NCBI GenBank assembly: GCA_021399435.1
Contig: JAJTUP010000011.1
Coordinates: 372,001-436,000 of the forward strand
Direction of reading: 5' to 3'
From: Diaporthe sp. PMI_573
Lineage: Eukaryota > Ascomycota > Sordariomycetes > Diaporthales > Diaporthaceae
DNA: 64,000 nucleotides
The notes under the pieces are model-generated. The model saw nothing but the letters and a program-made list of their open reading frames with translations. It did no database searches and was not told the origin of the DNA. A program made the translations under genes and the position numbers. Of this stretch, positions 1 through 10,879 are shown piece after piece; positions within the stretch are counted from its first letter, which is position 1, and each line of letters starts with the position of its first letter.

Positions 1-328
1 TGTCATCACCAAGATGTTGTATTTACTGAAGTAGCTAGGTTCACGGATACAACCATCCCTCGTCGACCCTAGCTACCCCACACTGGTCCAACAACTGGAA
101 GCATTGAGACGGCCATGAGATTCTTCTTATTAATCTCTGTTCAGCTGAGTATATTGAGGCAAGTGACATTATCATTACTAGAAGTGACCTCTATTCGCGC
201 TCGATCCCCAAAAACATGACTTTGCTTTCCCATATAAACATTACCATATCTCTTTTGCAGTCTGGGTCCTCATAAAACACTCTCCATGTTCCCTTCTATC
301 TGAATCTCCTTCTCCTTCCCCCCTTCTA
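1..328. other. Non-coding edge, 3' flank of the first gene
   Basis: This stretch lies downstream of the stop codon of the minus-strand gene that ends at 329. It is relatively AT-rich with pyrimidine-rich segments and probably holds that gene's 3' untranslated region. No ORF, RNA gene or repeat is supportable here. Confidence 0.5.
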
Positions 329-2095
329 TTACTCTCGGACCGTCATAGTCGCCCACTTAATCAATGTCTCCGTCTCCGTAGCAGTCGACATAGACGTGAC
401 CGTGACGAAAACCGTCGTGGTGACCCCGTCCACGCTGGTGCTCGTGCTCGTGCCGCCGCCGGCCGAGTTACCCACGAAGTTGTTGCCCCTGTGGTCCTGG
501 TCGTTGTCGTCGTCATCGTCACCGCCGCCGAAGATCCCCGGCCCGAAGCCGAAGCCGAAGCCCGTATCTGTCGGGGCGGGCGCGTCCTCGGGGGACGTTG
601 AGGATGTCATTGGCACTGGGATGACGACTAATGCGGGCGACGACGAGGTGGACGATTCAAAGGGCTCTGAATCTGGTGTCGGGGTCGGGAAGGACTCGAC
701 GGCTGGGGTCGTCTGGACTGTGATTATGGATGTGCTTGTTGTGCGTGACGTGGAGGTGCTTGTGGGTTCTTGGTCGGATTGTTGAGTTGTCTCAATAGGC
801 GATGTCGATGTCCGGGTGGATGTCTCGGTTGATGTCCCCTCGGTGACAAATGGGTTTGCTGCCTCTGAAGATAGAGTTGACCGAACGGTCGTGGTGATCT
901 GGATTCTGGAAGAGCTAGACTCTGTGGAGCCTTCAGCGGTCGCAGTCACAGTCAGAGACGGAACCGTGACGGTCGTGAAGCCTCCTTTCCCAGCTGATTC
1001 CGTTGTCGATGTTGCCTGCTCAGATGAGCTGGTCTTAGATTCGGACGTGGTCTCGGTAACGCTAGTCGCTGAGCCAAGCTGAGCCGAGCCCGAGGCTGAG
1101 CCTGAACTCGTACTCCCCTCTGGAACGGATCCCAGGACAGCAACCACCGTGTCTCTCGGGAAGCAACGAAGGCTGACACCGCTGGTCGTGTTAAGCGGCA
1201 AAGCCGCGCAGACCGTGCCCTCGCTACACCCCACGATATTCCAGGATCCATCGGCGGAGCAGTGGGCATACTCTGCGTCAACACAGGCGTACTGTCCGGG
1301 ACTGCATGCTGAATCTGCGGAGATCTCGGTGAATGCTGCGTTGAGCCTGATGGCCTCGGCGAGGTTGGAGGCGTATTGCGAGGAAGACACAGTCGTTGTG
1401 CCCGTCGGAACAGCCGACGTAATGACAGCGGTGGGGATAAACTCGTCGGGCGTGCCGGTTGGGGTGATCTTGCTGGTGGCCGAGGAGGCCGAGGAGCCTG
1501 TGATGTCAGAAGCCCCCGAGGTCTCCGAGGCCGTCTCCTCGGTTGTCGCCTGGGACGCTGAGCTTGAAGCTGAAGAGGCCGTGGACGGGCGACCAGTTGT
1601 GGCGGAGCCCAAGTTCTGAGACGCGTGTCGTATAGTCGACTGCCTCGTGGGCTGGTTGGAGGGAGCCGCGTTCACATCAGGAGAGGCCTTAGCTGCGGCA
1701 GATGTGGTGGAGGCCAAAGTCGAGGCAGCATCCTGAGCCTGCTCCGATGGGGGGACAGCGGACTGCTGCCTCGACGCACCACCAGATGCCCGAGAAGCCC
1801 CAGCCTCAGCAGTTGGCGAGTATGTGGATGAGACCTCCGTAGAGGTTTCGACTGACTGTTGAGCGGTCGCCCCTACGAAGCCGGGAAAGGAATTCGTGGC
1901 CGTGTCCGCGACTGAGCTCTCGAGCTGAGCCGCTGCAGTCGAGGTAATAGATGTGGATTGTGAGTGGCTTGTCGAACTGGAGTTGTCATATTGTCTTTGT
2001 CGTATCCCCCCCGGGTGCAGCAGCGGGCCCCTCAGAGGACCAGCCTCAACTGTTGCTGACAGAAGAAAATGGAAAAAGAGCTGAGAGAACTTCAT
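329..2095 (-). CDS. Secreted Ser/Thr-rich protein with a CBM19-like chitin-binding domain
   Basis: Single-exon gene of 588 aa. The frame is open to 2158, but I chose the ATG at 2093-2095 because it gives a typical signal peptide (MKFSQLFFHFLLSATVEA). Most of the protein is Ser/Thr/Ala low complexity, expected to be heavily O-glycosylated. Around residues 260-315 sits a compact six-cysteine module (CSPGQYAC...AHC...GC...GTVCAALPL...RC) that matches the Cys spacing and the GTxCxALPL signature of family 19 chitin-binding modules, known from fungal chitinases. No catalytic domain is visible. The C-terminus has an FGFGFGPG stretch and an acidic Asp run, and no hydrophobic GPI-attachment tail. Inference: a secreted cell-wall or matrix protein that binds chitin. 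The start and the domain call are fairly firm; the function is not. Confidence 0.75.
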   Translation of the reverse strand: MKFSQLFFHFLLSATVEAGPLRGPLLHPGGIRQRQYDNSSSTSHSQSTSITSTAAAQLESSVADTATNSFPGFVGATAQQSVETSTEVSSTYSPTAEAGASRASGGASRQQSAVPPSEQAQDAASTLASTTSAAAKASPDVNAAPSNQPTRQSTIRHASQNLGSATTGRPSTASSASSSASQATTEETASETSGASDITGSSASSATSKITPTGTPDEFIPTAVITSAVPTGTTTVSSSQYASNLAEAIRLNAAFTEISADSACSPGQYACVDAEYAHCSADGSWNIVGCSEGTVCAALPLNTTSGVSLRCFPRDTVVAVLGSVPEGSTSSGSASGSAQLGSATSVTETTSESKTSSSEQATSTTESAGKGGFTTVTVPSLTVTATAEGSTESSSSRIQITTTVRSTLSSEAANPFVTEGTSTETSTRTSTSPIETTQQSDQEPTSTSTSRTTSTSIITVQTTPAVESFPTPTPDSEPFESSTSSSPALVVIPVPMTSSTSPEDAPAPTDTGFGFGFGPGIFGGGDDDDDNDQDHRGNNFVGNSAGGGTSTSTSVDGVTTTVFVTVTSMSTATETETLIKWATMTVRE

Positions 2096-5065
2096 ATCTT
2101 GGGTAGGGCTGGGAAACAATAGAGAAAGTAAAGAGCGACTCTTGGTGAGCAATAGCAAGCTACTCCGTGATCGACACGGGGTGGAGCTTCAAGGAAACGG
2201 TCGTGAGATGATCAGGTTTAAAGGCCGGATCGAAGATGGAACGAGAGTAGTGAAACAGGCTTCAGAGAATCAAAGAAGCCATCTACTTGTCAAGGAAAAG
2301 AAGAACAAAGCCAAGCAAAGGCAATGAAGCTAGGAATGATAACTGATGACAGACTCAACAGCAGGCAGAAGAGGCGCTGTGCTATGCTGCAGAGACAAAA
2401 AGGGAATGTTTGGAAACGTCAAGTGGAACGAACTGGTTTACCGGAGAATTGGCATTTGAGATCTGCAGGATACCGCACACCTTATGTAAATGGACGAGGC
2501 TTGTGACCGGAAGCGATATGCAGCACCAGGCACGAACGGCTGGCCCACCTCGAAAGTTGGGAAGCCCGGGGGCCCCATGACGGTGTGTTCGCGGACCATG
2601 GCCCGGGAGGATTTTAAGATGAGGCCAGCAATCCAGACCTGCCTTTGTCGATCACTGAGATCCAATGCTCTGGACTGGGCCGATTTTAGAATGCGAGGTG
2701 GCCTCGTCGTATGGCGTACATATGTATGTGCTCATGGATGTGGCCATGGGTGTGCCCATGATGGTGGCCAGGCCATGTGCCCCCCGGCAGCAGAGTCATA
2801 TCAGGGCATGCGAGAGATGGTATGCGTAGTGAGCACCTTGTATGTACGTGAATAGTACGCGCCGAGAGCGCAAGTGCATGATGAGGCTTGACTGAGCCCC
2901 ACGATGTCGACGAGGGTTTCCGAGTGTCGTCGGAGCAGACGCGCGCCAACTGGTAATTGGAAGGGTCTGTCCTGCAAGCCGTGCGGCTCGGGGCCTGTGA
3001 GCGAATCAATGGCGGCCCGCCCGGCGGACCTGAGGCGAGAGAGCTGCAGCGGCCCCTGCGCTTGCTTTTGTGGCTTTGCCCTTTTCGGAACTGGGGACTC
3101 GGGAGTCGTGTTCGCGCAGTCAGGGCAGGACCAGGACGTCTGGACGTGTGCCTGACAAGCCGCGGCCGGCTGTTGATAAAATAAAGCTAGGCGCGGTCCC
3201 CTGATCGGACAGGACCTCGATGTTGACCTTGACCTCGACCTCGACCTCCACCAACAAGGCCCCGCCCATGACGGTTCCCTTCCCGGAATACGATCTCGAG
3301 ACGAGTTGTATGATTAGTGGATGGTGGATCGCGCATAATCAACTTCCTTGATTTTTCTCAGCCGTGACTGAAATACCTGGGAACCTTGCCCCCGGCGAAG
3401 AAGAACCGACCATATCAGAGATGGGTCGCTGAATGCCCGTCGAGGATGTCCAGACCAGCCGCTGGAAGCCTTGCGTTGGCGCCTATTCGGAACTGCTCCA
3501 TCTCAGCCGCGGCCGAGGAGTCCAGCAATGGCCCTGCGATACTGTGTACAACACAGTCCGGTTGCCTTCGGACGTGGCTATGCTTGTGGTACTGATACCA
3601 TCAGAGATTAGGGCGAGGGCATTTCAACTTATTCGCACCCGATGAACTGTCGTTTGCGGATGGTGGGCTGGTGACGATGACCGTTTCTCAGTAGGGCCAG
3701 CTTGACCAAGCTTGGTGCATCCTTCGATTCGAACGAATGGCGTGTTCCCACGCGGCTGTCCTCAAACGACAGTAGCATCTTCGGCGTGTCGACTTTGCTG
3801 ATACCCGTACTGTGGTGGTTTATCCCGAGTTGAAGTTTGGGAGAGTATGGCAGGGGTTGGGGTTCTGTCGCCGGCCAGGAAGGAGACCTTAGTGCTGCAG
3901 TACTTATGTACGGGTAAACCGTAGACGACAAAGGGCACAGATACAACTACGATGCAACGCCAGCACTGCCGTGTCTAGCACGGAGAGGCATTTTGCTCCT
4001 GCATAGGGGTTGGAATCGACTGCGTGGAGCTGCCCATCCTTTTGACAGTTCTGGACGCCGCCGGAGTCCTGATCAGAGGTGCACACCCAGCAGGCTAGTG
4101 AAGCAAGCCATGTACCCGTCCATCCGGGTCGATATGCCATATTCGATGGACTACTCCTTGCACCAGCAACGGTGACAGCAGCAGCAGTACATTAATAACA
4201 GGAACAACAACAACCAGCAGCCACAAATCATCGGATTAGAAGCCACACATCGCAATTCAATAACAACCAGGGCAAGGCAAGGGGAGGGAAGACGAAAAAG
4301 GCAAATGGGTCGCAAAAAGCATTCTCCGGTCCGCCTCCAAAAACGGACTAGCTCCCCAGGCTAGCCTGTCTGGTCCTGGCCCGCCGGTAGGACAGCAGGC
4401 AGGAAGGAAGGAACTGGACAGGCTGAGGGCGAGCTGCAGTGCAGAATGGTTGCAGCAGTGCTTTCGCTCATTTTCTCCCTTGACCTGCAAACCTGCTGCA
4501 CGGGCATTTCTCATATCACTCTCGCCCTGACATACATGCCCTTTTGACTGGCCCTGCCGTTCCCTTGATATTGTCCAAGTCAATCGATGAAACCCCCATC
4601 CCTTCTCATTGACAACTCTCCGAATCTCCGCCTGCTACTGCCGCTGCCGCTACCGCTGCTGCTGCTGCGGGTCCTGGTTCCAACTCGAAAGCGCTGATGA
4701 GCTAAGCCCGCGGCCCAGAGAGACAGAGACAGAGACAGAGCCTGAGCCTGAGCCAGATCCAAACTGCCCAGAGCACAGGGCCGTAGTCAGCCAGAGAGCC
4801 TGGGTCTTTGGTTGCACCGGTTAAAAAAAAAAAGAAGAGCACCGAGACAGATCCAGTCCAGTCCAGTCCAGCAACCCCCCCCAAACCCCCCCGACCCCCA
4901 TCCCCCATCTGCCACCGCCGACGCGACAACAGCGCGACGAACCTCCAGTTTTCCCCCGGCCTTGTCATCATCAAAATTCATTCCGACTAGGCCCCTGCCC
5001 CCCACCTCGCCCTGCATCACCGCACCGCACCGCACACCCCCATCGCATCGCGACCGGCCGACAAC
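2096..5065. other. 3-kb divergent intergenic region
   Basis: It separates the wall-protein gene (-) from the Q/P-rich protein gene (+) and should contain both promoters. Visible structure: a short GACCTC repeat near 3220-3250, a GAGACA/CTGAGC repeat near 4720-4755, CAG/CAA-rich sequence near 4170-4230, an A-rich run at about 4822-4832, and C-rich sequence at 4870-4910 just before the 5066 start. ORFs here are short, overlap on both strands and look like chance. Confidence 0.5.
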
Positions 5066-8000
5066 ATGGCCTCGCCTGCCGATGCCGTCGCTGTCCCACA
5101 GCTCAACGGCCTTGCAGACCCCGAGCCCCAGTCGCAACCCCAATCCGACCACTCCCAGCCCGCTGATCCATCTGCGAAGCGGAAACGCGAGGCCAGCGAC
5201 GATGCCTCTGCCGAGCCAAGCATCAACGGGAACGGCAACGCCAGCAGCACCCACGACCCCGACCCCGAACACAACCACGCCGACCACGCCGACCACGCCA
5301 GCGACCACGGAGATGACGACGCCAAAGAAGCCAAGCCCATTGTCAACGGCGACCAACCCCTACGCGATGAAAGCTCCCTCATCCGCGATTATTTCAGTGT
5401 CCTACAGAGGTACGCGCCTGCTCGCTTCCCTCATCTCATCTCATCACATCACATCACATCACATCCCTTCCCTTCCCTTCCCTTCCCTTCAATTCACGTC
5501 CCCTCACTCCCCTCCAATTGCCTCCCTTGACCTGCCGGACCGCTCACCCATATGTGCAACCGTCGTGCTTACCCTCGAGTTCAGGCACGACACAACGCCC
5601 TCCATCCTGAAGCGACCGCTGCCAGAACCCTCCACAACTGAAGAGCCCCAGCCCAAGCGACAAAAATCCGACGATGGCTCCAAGGCCCTCTGCATCGAGG
5701 ACAAGGTCAGCCAGGACTCGTACAAGCTGCTCGACCAGCTCGTCCTAGACCTCAAGCAGGCCATCAAGGACAGGATAGCAGAGATGCGAGCCGCCCAGTC
5801 CGCCGACGCAGCCAACTTCGACCAAGACGCCCTGACACAACTCAACAACTTCCGAGAGACGGCCATGGCTTTGCACAGCCGGGAGATGTCATATCCTGAG
5901 GCTGCCCCATCGGCTGCAAGAGACGGCTCTTCGGCTCTGGACGATGTTGCACAGGGGCTATCGAATGGCAACTCTGTGCTGACCCTGTTTGGAAACGCGC
6001 AACAGCCTAGGACCCTGTTTTCTAGCTTGCCCAAGAGGACTTCAGACCCAGACCACCCTGAAGGCGTCGTCAAGCCTCTGCCCGACGTCCAACTGCCTAA
6101 CGGTCTGTCCTTGACCACTGTTCTCCCATCAGCTCCAACGGAGAAGCCAACTCGCGTCTCTACCCTGGGCGAGCTGTTCCCATCGCCGGCCAACCTGCCG
6201 CCCTTGCAGCCGCCAAAGGCCCCAAAGACTACGACGAAAAGCAAGATTTTGGGCTTCTATCACCCGGAACTGGCAGAACGGTCGAGGTACAGGCAGGGCT
6301 CCTACTTCTCAGCGGACCTGACAACCGGTGTCTGGTTGGACTACAGCAATGCGACGCCGCCATCGAAGAACAAGTCGCGTCAGCGTGAGCGTACCTTGAG
6401 CTTAGCGGGCCAGAAGCCCTCAACGGCTGATGTTGAGATGACCGAGATGGAGGCCCTGTTCCGCGGGGCTTTCTCCAGCTTTGCGCCCGAGAAGGATGAT
6501 AGTGGCGCCATAGTCTCGTCGGGTGAGGTCGCCCGCATCTGGTACCAACGTCACGGCCATAGGTACATGGAGCAGATGATCGAATCTGAGTTGGTAGGAC
6601 AGGAGGGCGACGATTCGAATGACAGCCTCGCTCCTCTGCCGATCGATGAGCACGAAATCGCCGATATCGTGGAGAAATGGGATGACAGCCTGGTAGACCC
6701 GGCCTTGACCATTGATGATGTATTGGGCAAGAAATCGGGCGAGGATCAAGAACTTGATGATACGCTCCAGGAAATCTCGGACCTCATCGAGACGCTTTCT
6801 TCCTACCAGAGGAATCGCAACATGACACTGCCGACGAGCCAGAACCGGAACTCGGCAGACCCTGCCAAGGCTGACATGCTCAATGGGCCTCTGGCTCAGG
6901 AGCCCACAGATGAGGAACGAGACACTTACCAGATGTTGAAGGACCAGCTCGCGGTTATCATACAGGCGCTGCCGCCCTACGCCGTTGCCCGGTTGAACTC
7001 GGACAAGCTCGAGGAGCTGAATGTCAGCACAAAGCTCGAGGTCCGTAGTGATGTCTTCCGGGGCATTCTGGAGGAGGATTCATCGGCCAGGCACCGACAC
7101 CACCAACAAGCCGCGCAGGCGGCTCAAACGCCTCGCCAGCCGCAAAGAACGCCGAGCTTCCACAGCACCACGGCGTACCAAGGCCAGCCTTACAATCGGC
7201 CATATCAGCCGCAAAACCAGACCCCAGTCCCGCTACCCAACCATTACCAGCAGTCGCCGGCGCGGCAGCCGATGCCTCCAAACTTCTCACGGCAGGTATC
7301 TGGTCCTATGCAAGGCATGACGCCCCAGCAACGACCGGTCGCGGGACAACCTTTTAGACAACCCAATGGATACACTCCACAGCCAATGCAGCAGGCGAGG
7401 CCATACGGTACCCCGGCAGCTGTTCCGCCCTTCCAGGCAAGTCCTGGTCAGCCACGGATGGCGGGCGGCTATCCGGGAGGGCCCCAGCCTGGCACCCCCG
7501 GACAGAGGTACCCTTCAGGCTATGGAGGCTATAACGCGCAGCAGTCGCAGCCAGGAATGCAGCCCCAATTCCACCAGCAGGCGCCCAATTTTCCTGCTCA
7601 CATAAACGGTGCAGGCTCGATTCCGCCGCGGACCATGTCACCACAGGTACCTCCGTATCAGGCTGGACAGAACTACTCGGCCCGCCCGGGCCAGCAGCCG
7701 ATGCCTCGAGGGCAACCTTACGGCACTCCAGGCCAACCAGGCGGACACGCAGGTGTGCCTCGCTACCCTTCCAATGGAGTGCAACAAAGCACTCCTCACA
7801 GCCCTGCAGGCGGTGGTGGTCAGGGCGGATGGGCAAACCCAATGTCCCCGCAGCGACAGTACGAACAACAGCTGCAGGCGAGAAACCAGGCGGCGGCGCG
7901 CATGAATGCGTTCAGTGACAAGATCCAGAACCACAGCGTAGCGGGTCTGGGTGGTATTGGCCTGGGAGGCACGCCGAGCCATGTAAGGACCAACATGCCT

Positions 8001-8147
8001 GGAGGGGTGGGCCAATCGTCGCCGAGTCCACGGCCCCCCTCTGCTGCAGGAGGCTTGAACGGTGTACCTCAGCCTTCTCCAAGTCCGGCGTCAGTCCCGG
8101 GCGCGTCCCCATCCCCAGCGGCCGTGCAGCCCCAAGCGCCAGTGTAG
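5066..8147 (+). CDS. Large Q/P-rich nuclear-type protein, candidate chromatin or transcription co-regulator
   Basis: Two exons, 5066-5409 and 5585-8147, joined across a 175-nt intron; the predicted protein is 968 aa. The splice (exon end CAGAG, intron GTACGC...TTCAG) restores SVLQRHDTTPSILKRPL in frame. The N-terminal 100 residues are acidic and disordered with a KRKRE basic patch. A helical segment follows (about 145-190). A well-ordered central part has TLGELFPSP, LPPLQPPKAPKTTTK and a segment running from GFYHPELAERSRYRQGSYFS to WLDYSNATP. A second conserved block near DTYQMLKDQLAVIIQALPPY lies before a long Gln/Pro/Gly-rich tail. I recognise the architecture as that of a conserved fungal nuclear protein but cannot name the family with confidence; membership of a chromatin complex is inference only. 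It is convergent with the next gene. Confidence 0.75.
5410..5584 (+). repeat. Intron with TCATC/ACATC and CCTTC pentanucleotide repeats
   Basis: The single intron of the Q/P-rich gene carries back-to-back short tandem repeats between about 5431 and 5500: TCATC, then ACATC, then CCTTC. The pyrimidine-rich array lies upstream of the acceptor. The frame of exon 2 runs open back through the intron to about 4812, so unspliced RNA would not meet a stop in that frame. Confidence 0.7.
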
Positions 8148-9532
8148 GACGTCGATCTCCGTCTGCCGCCTACCCGGCAGGTCGTCTGGAATGGTGAAAG
8201 AGCTTTGGCGGGCTTTCCTAGTGTATAAAAAGGTGCCTTGGATGTTACCTGTGCAAAAGGCGGAGAGCAGGCCAGCACGCACAAGAGGTATTCATTTACA
8301 CACAAACACACAAACACACAAACACAACATTGTTTTGGGCCATGTTCAAATAAGTTCTTAACCCCAACATCCTTAAGTCTTGGCGTATGCCTCTTGTCAG
8401 AGTACAGAGCGGCAGGGACGTTTTTCTTTTATGCCGGAGTGCAATGGGGCTGGCAGGAGTTCACGGTTCGGATAAACCTGATGATGGGAGGCCGGGGTTC
8501 CTTCTTTTTTCATACCCCAGCTCATGTAAAAGACGATTTTGGTGGCTTGACGATGATGCAGAGCTCCAATTAATTACTTACTGCTGCGTATAGAGAAAGG
8601 ATTCAAAAAGAAGGGCTGTTAAATTGTCACTGCTAGTCCTGAGGAGCTGAAATGCGTGGGAACCGTGTGTGGATGTGTTGAAGTGAGGTCCGGAAATGTT
8701 CAATCGCTGACCGGGCCGCCGAGACAAGAGACCTTTTATTTAAACGCCGTCACCCGGCTGCCGACTCGGACTCAACCCACCATGCACCCCCTGTAGGTTC
8801 CGCTGTAGGTCCGGGAGAGCGTGTCGATCTCCAACGGCGCGCGCGTCCACTAGGGCGGCCGGGGAGACCGGCCGGGGCCCACCAGCGGCAGCGGGCGTGT
8901 AACTTGGCTATTTATTTCATCCTGGCGTCTTCTCGGCCTTGGGCGTATTTTCGGCCTTGGACGTCCAATTCACAATGAACAAATGACAACCAGCTCATTT
9001 CTTGCAAAGACAGGGTGATTGAATGACTGGTCTCTAGTGCTAGGCTCGAATTTCAAGTATGACTATCCGTCGCCACGGAGAGGGCGTCACGGACGGGCAC
9101 GGTATGTGCCAGAGATCTGCCTTGCCCACAGGCTAGCAGATTGGGCATTTGAGGGGAGTTCATCAGTATGCCACTATTCACTGGAGCGGATTCTTCGAAA
9201 GTGAGCCAGCCGGTTATGCTTTGCAAGGATGGACGGCCAGAGGCATGTCAAGAACACATCAAGGCACGAATACACCAAGGCCGCGTGAGAAGGGACTGGA
9301 GATTCTTCTATTTGTAGTCATAAGGCCAGCTGTGCACATCATCATATCGCTGATTCTATAGTTTTTTTTTTTGTACAGGCATGGGGCTGGGGAGGGGAGG
9401 TGGGGTATCATGATCGGAGCCTGCATCCAATCTCCGGGGTGGTAAGCAGGAGTTGCGCGTGTGTCTGTCTGTTGGGCCCTCACCGTCGGGGCAATGAAAC
9501 GGCGGCCAGTATTTGTTCTATACCCTCCGGCC
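8148..9532. other. Convergent intergenic region (two 3' ends)
   Basis: It lies between two converging genes and should hold both 3' untranslated regions. It contains a CA-rich repeat (ACACAA units, about 8300-8325), a GC-rich patch near 8820-8900 with a perfect 7-bp hairpin (CGGCCGG, loop GGAGA, CCGGCCG), and a T run near 9361-9372. No gene is supportable. Confidence 0.5.
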
Positions 9533-10879
9533 TCATGCCCTGGAGCGCTCGAGGGCGAGGAGGTCCTCCTTCTCCATGGACTCCTTGTACTCGACGACGA
9601 TGCGCCTCATCTCGAAGAGGACCTCGATGCAGATGAGGGCGATGATGATCTTCTCGAGGAAGGCGCCGTGGTCGGTGTCGTACATCTCGCGCATGACGGT
9701 GGCCATCTCCTGGGCGTAGTCCATGCGCTGGTTGAGCAGCTTGATGCGGTCGAGGACGTCGAGGGCCTTGCCGACCTGGTCGTAGTTCTGCTCGAGGCGC
9801 AGCTCCGAGTCCTGGTCCCAGAACATGTCGGGCAGCGAGTCGGTCAGCTCCGAGTAGAGGTTGAGCTGGGACCGCAGCTCCAGCAGCTCCCCCGTGCGCT
9901 GCAGGATGAACTTCTTGCTCACGGCCAGCCGGCCCTCGAGCAGCTGCGTGGGGATGTCCTTGGTCCTCTTGAAGTAGGCGCTCAGGAGGGCCTCGAGGAA
10001 GGCGATCTTTGTGCTCCGGGCCAGGCCCGAGGAGAAGGCGATCTTGGCCAGGGTGGGGTAGTAGGTGGCCCCGTCGGCGGCACCATCGTCCGCGGGCTCC
10101 TTGGTGCCGAGGATGACCTTGTCGCGGCGCATGGTGCTGGTGGCCATGTTGTCGTCGGTCTCGAAGTCGAGGCTCTCGCGCTCGGCCGACTCGAGGTCGT
10201 AGTTGTGGGCGGCACGCAGCAGGGTGCCCTGGGCCATGTTGATGCCGACGTCGGCCGGCAGCCCCCAGGTGACGACGGTGCCCGAGGGGAAGACGAAGAC
10301 ATCGCCGTGGTCGCCGGCGCCCAGGGTGCGAGCGTGCACGACGTCGGCCGTGTCAAAGTCCAGCCCGTCCGGGTCGAGCTGGTAGCAGTGCTCGGTGAGG
10401 ATGCGGATGACGAGGTCCATGTCGAAGGACTCGGCAACGCATATCGCCCTGACCTTGGTGCTGGGGTCGTCCTCGAGATGCTCGGCCCCGGCCCCTCCAG
10501 TATCGACGCCGACGCCGGTTGGCTTGCGGCCGGGCCGCTGGGCGATGCTGACGACGCGGCGGAGCGGGTTGCTCAGGGACTTCTTGGGGCCGGCTGCTGC
10601 GGCGGGCTTCGCGGGCTTCTTCCTGCTGCTCGGGCGGGCGGGGGTCGGCTGGGAGTCTTGGACAGACTGGGGCGCCGGCGTGATGTGGGCATCTTCGCCA
10701 TCGCCGAAATCCTTGGCCAGGAGCGGATTGGAGGTGAAGAAGGAGCGCTGTCGGGGCCGGAGGGCGGGCGAGGTCTGGTGAAAGGCGCGCAGCATTGGTC
10801 GGGCGGTGGCGACAGGCCTGGCGCTGGAGTGCAGGCCACGGCGCAGGCCGGCGGCTATCTCTCGCTGAGGGAGGCGCAT
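9533..10879 (-). CDS. Mitochondrial DUF155 protein, RMND1/Mrx10 type
   Basis: Single exon, 448 aa from the ATG at 10877-10879. The frame extends to 10936 but without an upstream ATG. The Arg/Ser/Ala-rich, acid-poor first 70 residues look like a mitochondrial presequence. The body from about residue 145 has DUF155 features: KVRAICVAESFDM, LDPDGLDFDTADVVH, the block DHGDVFVFPSGTVVTWGL, a mid-region with LARSTKIAFLE, and a C-terminal coiled coil (LYSELTDSLPDMFWD...YDQVGKALDVLDRIK). A single hydrophobic segment near the end (IIIALICIEVLFE) is followed by basic residues. Family knowledge: yeast Mrx10 (YDR282C) and human RMND1 are inner-membrane proteins linked to mitochondrial translation. The long plus-strand ORF over it is a codon-bias shadow. 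Confidence 0.88.
   Translation of the reverse strand: MRLPQREIAAGLRRGLHSSARPVATARPMLRAFHQTSPALRPRQRSFFTSNPLLAKDFGDGEDAHITPAPQSVQDSQPTPARPSSRKKPAKPAAAAGPKKSLSNPLRRVVSIAQRPGRKPTGVGVDTGGAGAEHLEDDPSTKVRAICVAESFDMDLVIRILTEHCYQLDPDGLDFDTADVVHARTLGAGDHGDVFVFPSGTVVTWGLPADVGINMAQGTLLRAAHNYDLESAERESLDFETDDNMATSTMRRDKVILGTKEPADDGAADGATYYPTLAKIAFSSGLARSTKIAFLEALLSAYFKRTKDIPTQLLEGRLAVSKKFILQRTGELLELRSQLNLYSELTDSLPDMFWDQDSELRLEQNYDQVGKALDVLDRIKLLNQRMDYAQEMATVMREMYDTDHGAFLEKIIIALICIEVLFEMRRIVVEYKESMEKEDLLALERSRA

Noticed and set aside
4812..5584. Upstream extension of the Q/P-rich gene to 4812 in the exon 2 frame
   Set aside because: It would start at TTG, read through a good intron containing simple repeats, and lose the ATG-started N-terminal exon that splices cleanly in frame.
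8850..8880. GC hairpin CGGCCGG/CCGGCCG as terminator or ncRNA
   Set aside because: Only 7 bp of stem in a generally GC-rich patch; hairpin terminators are not used by fungal RNA polymerase II.
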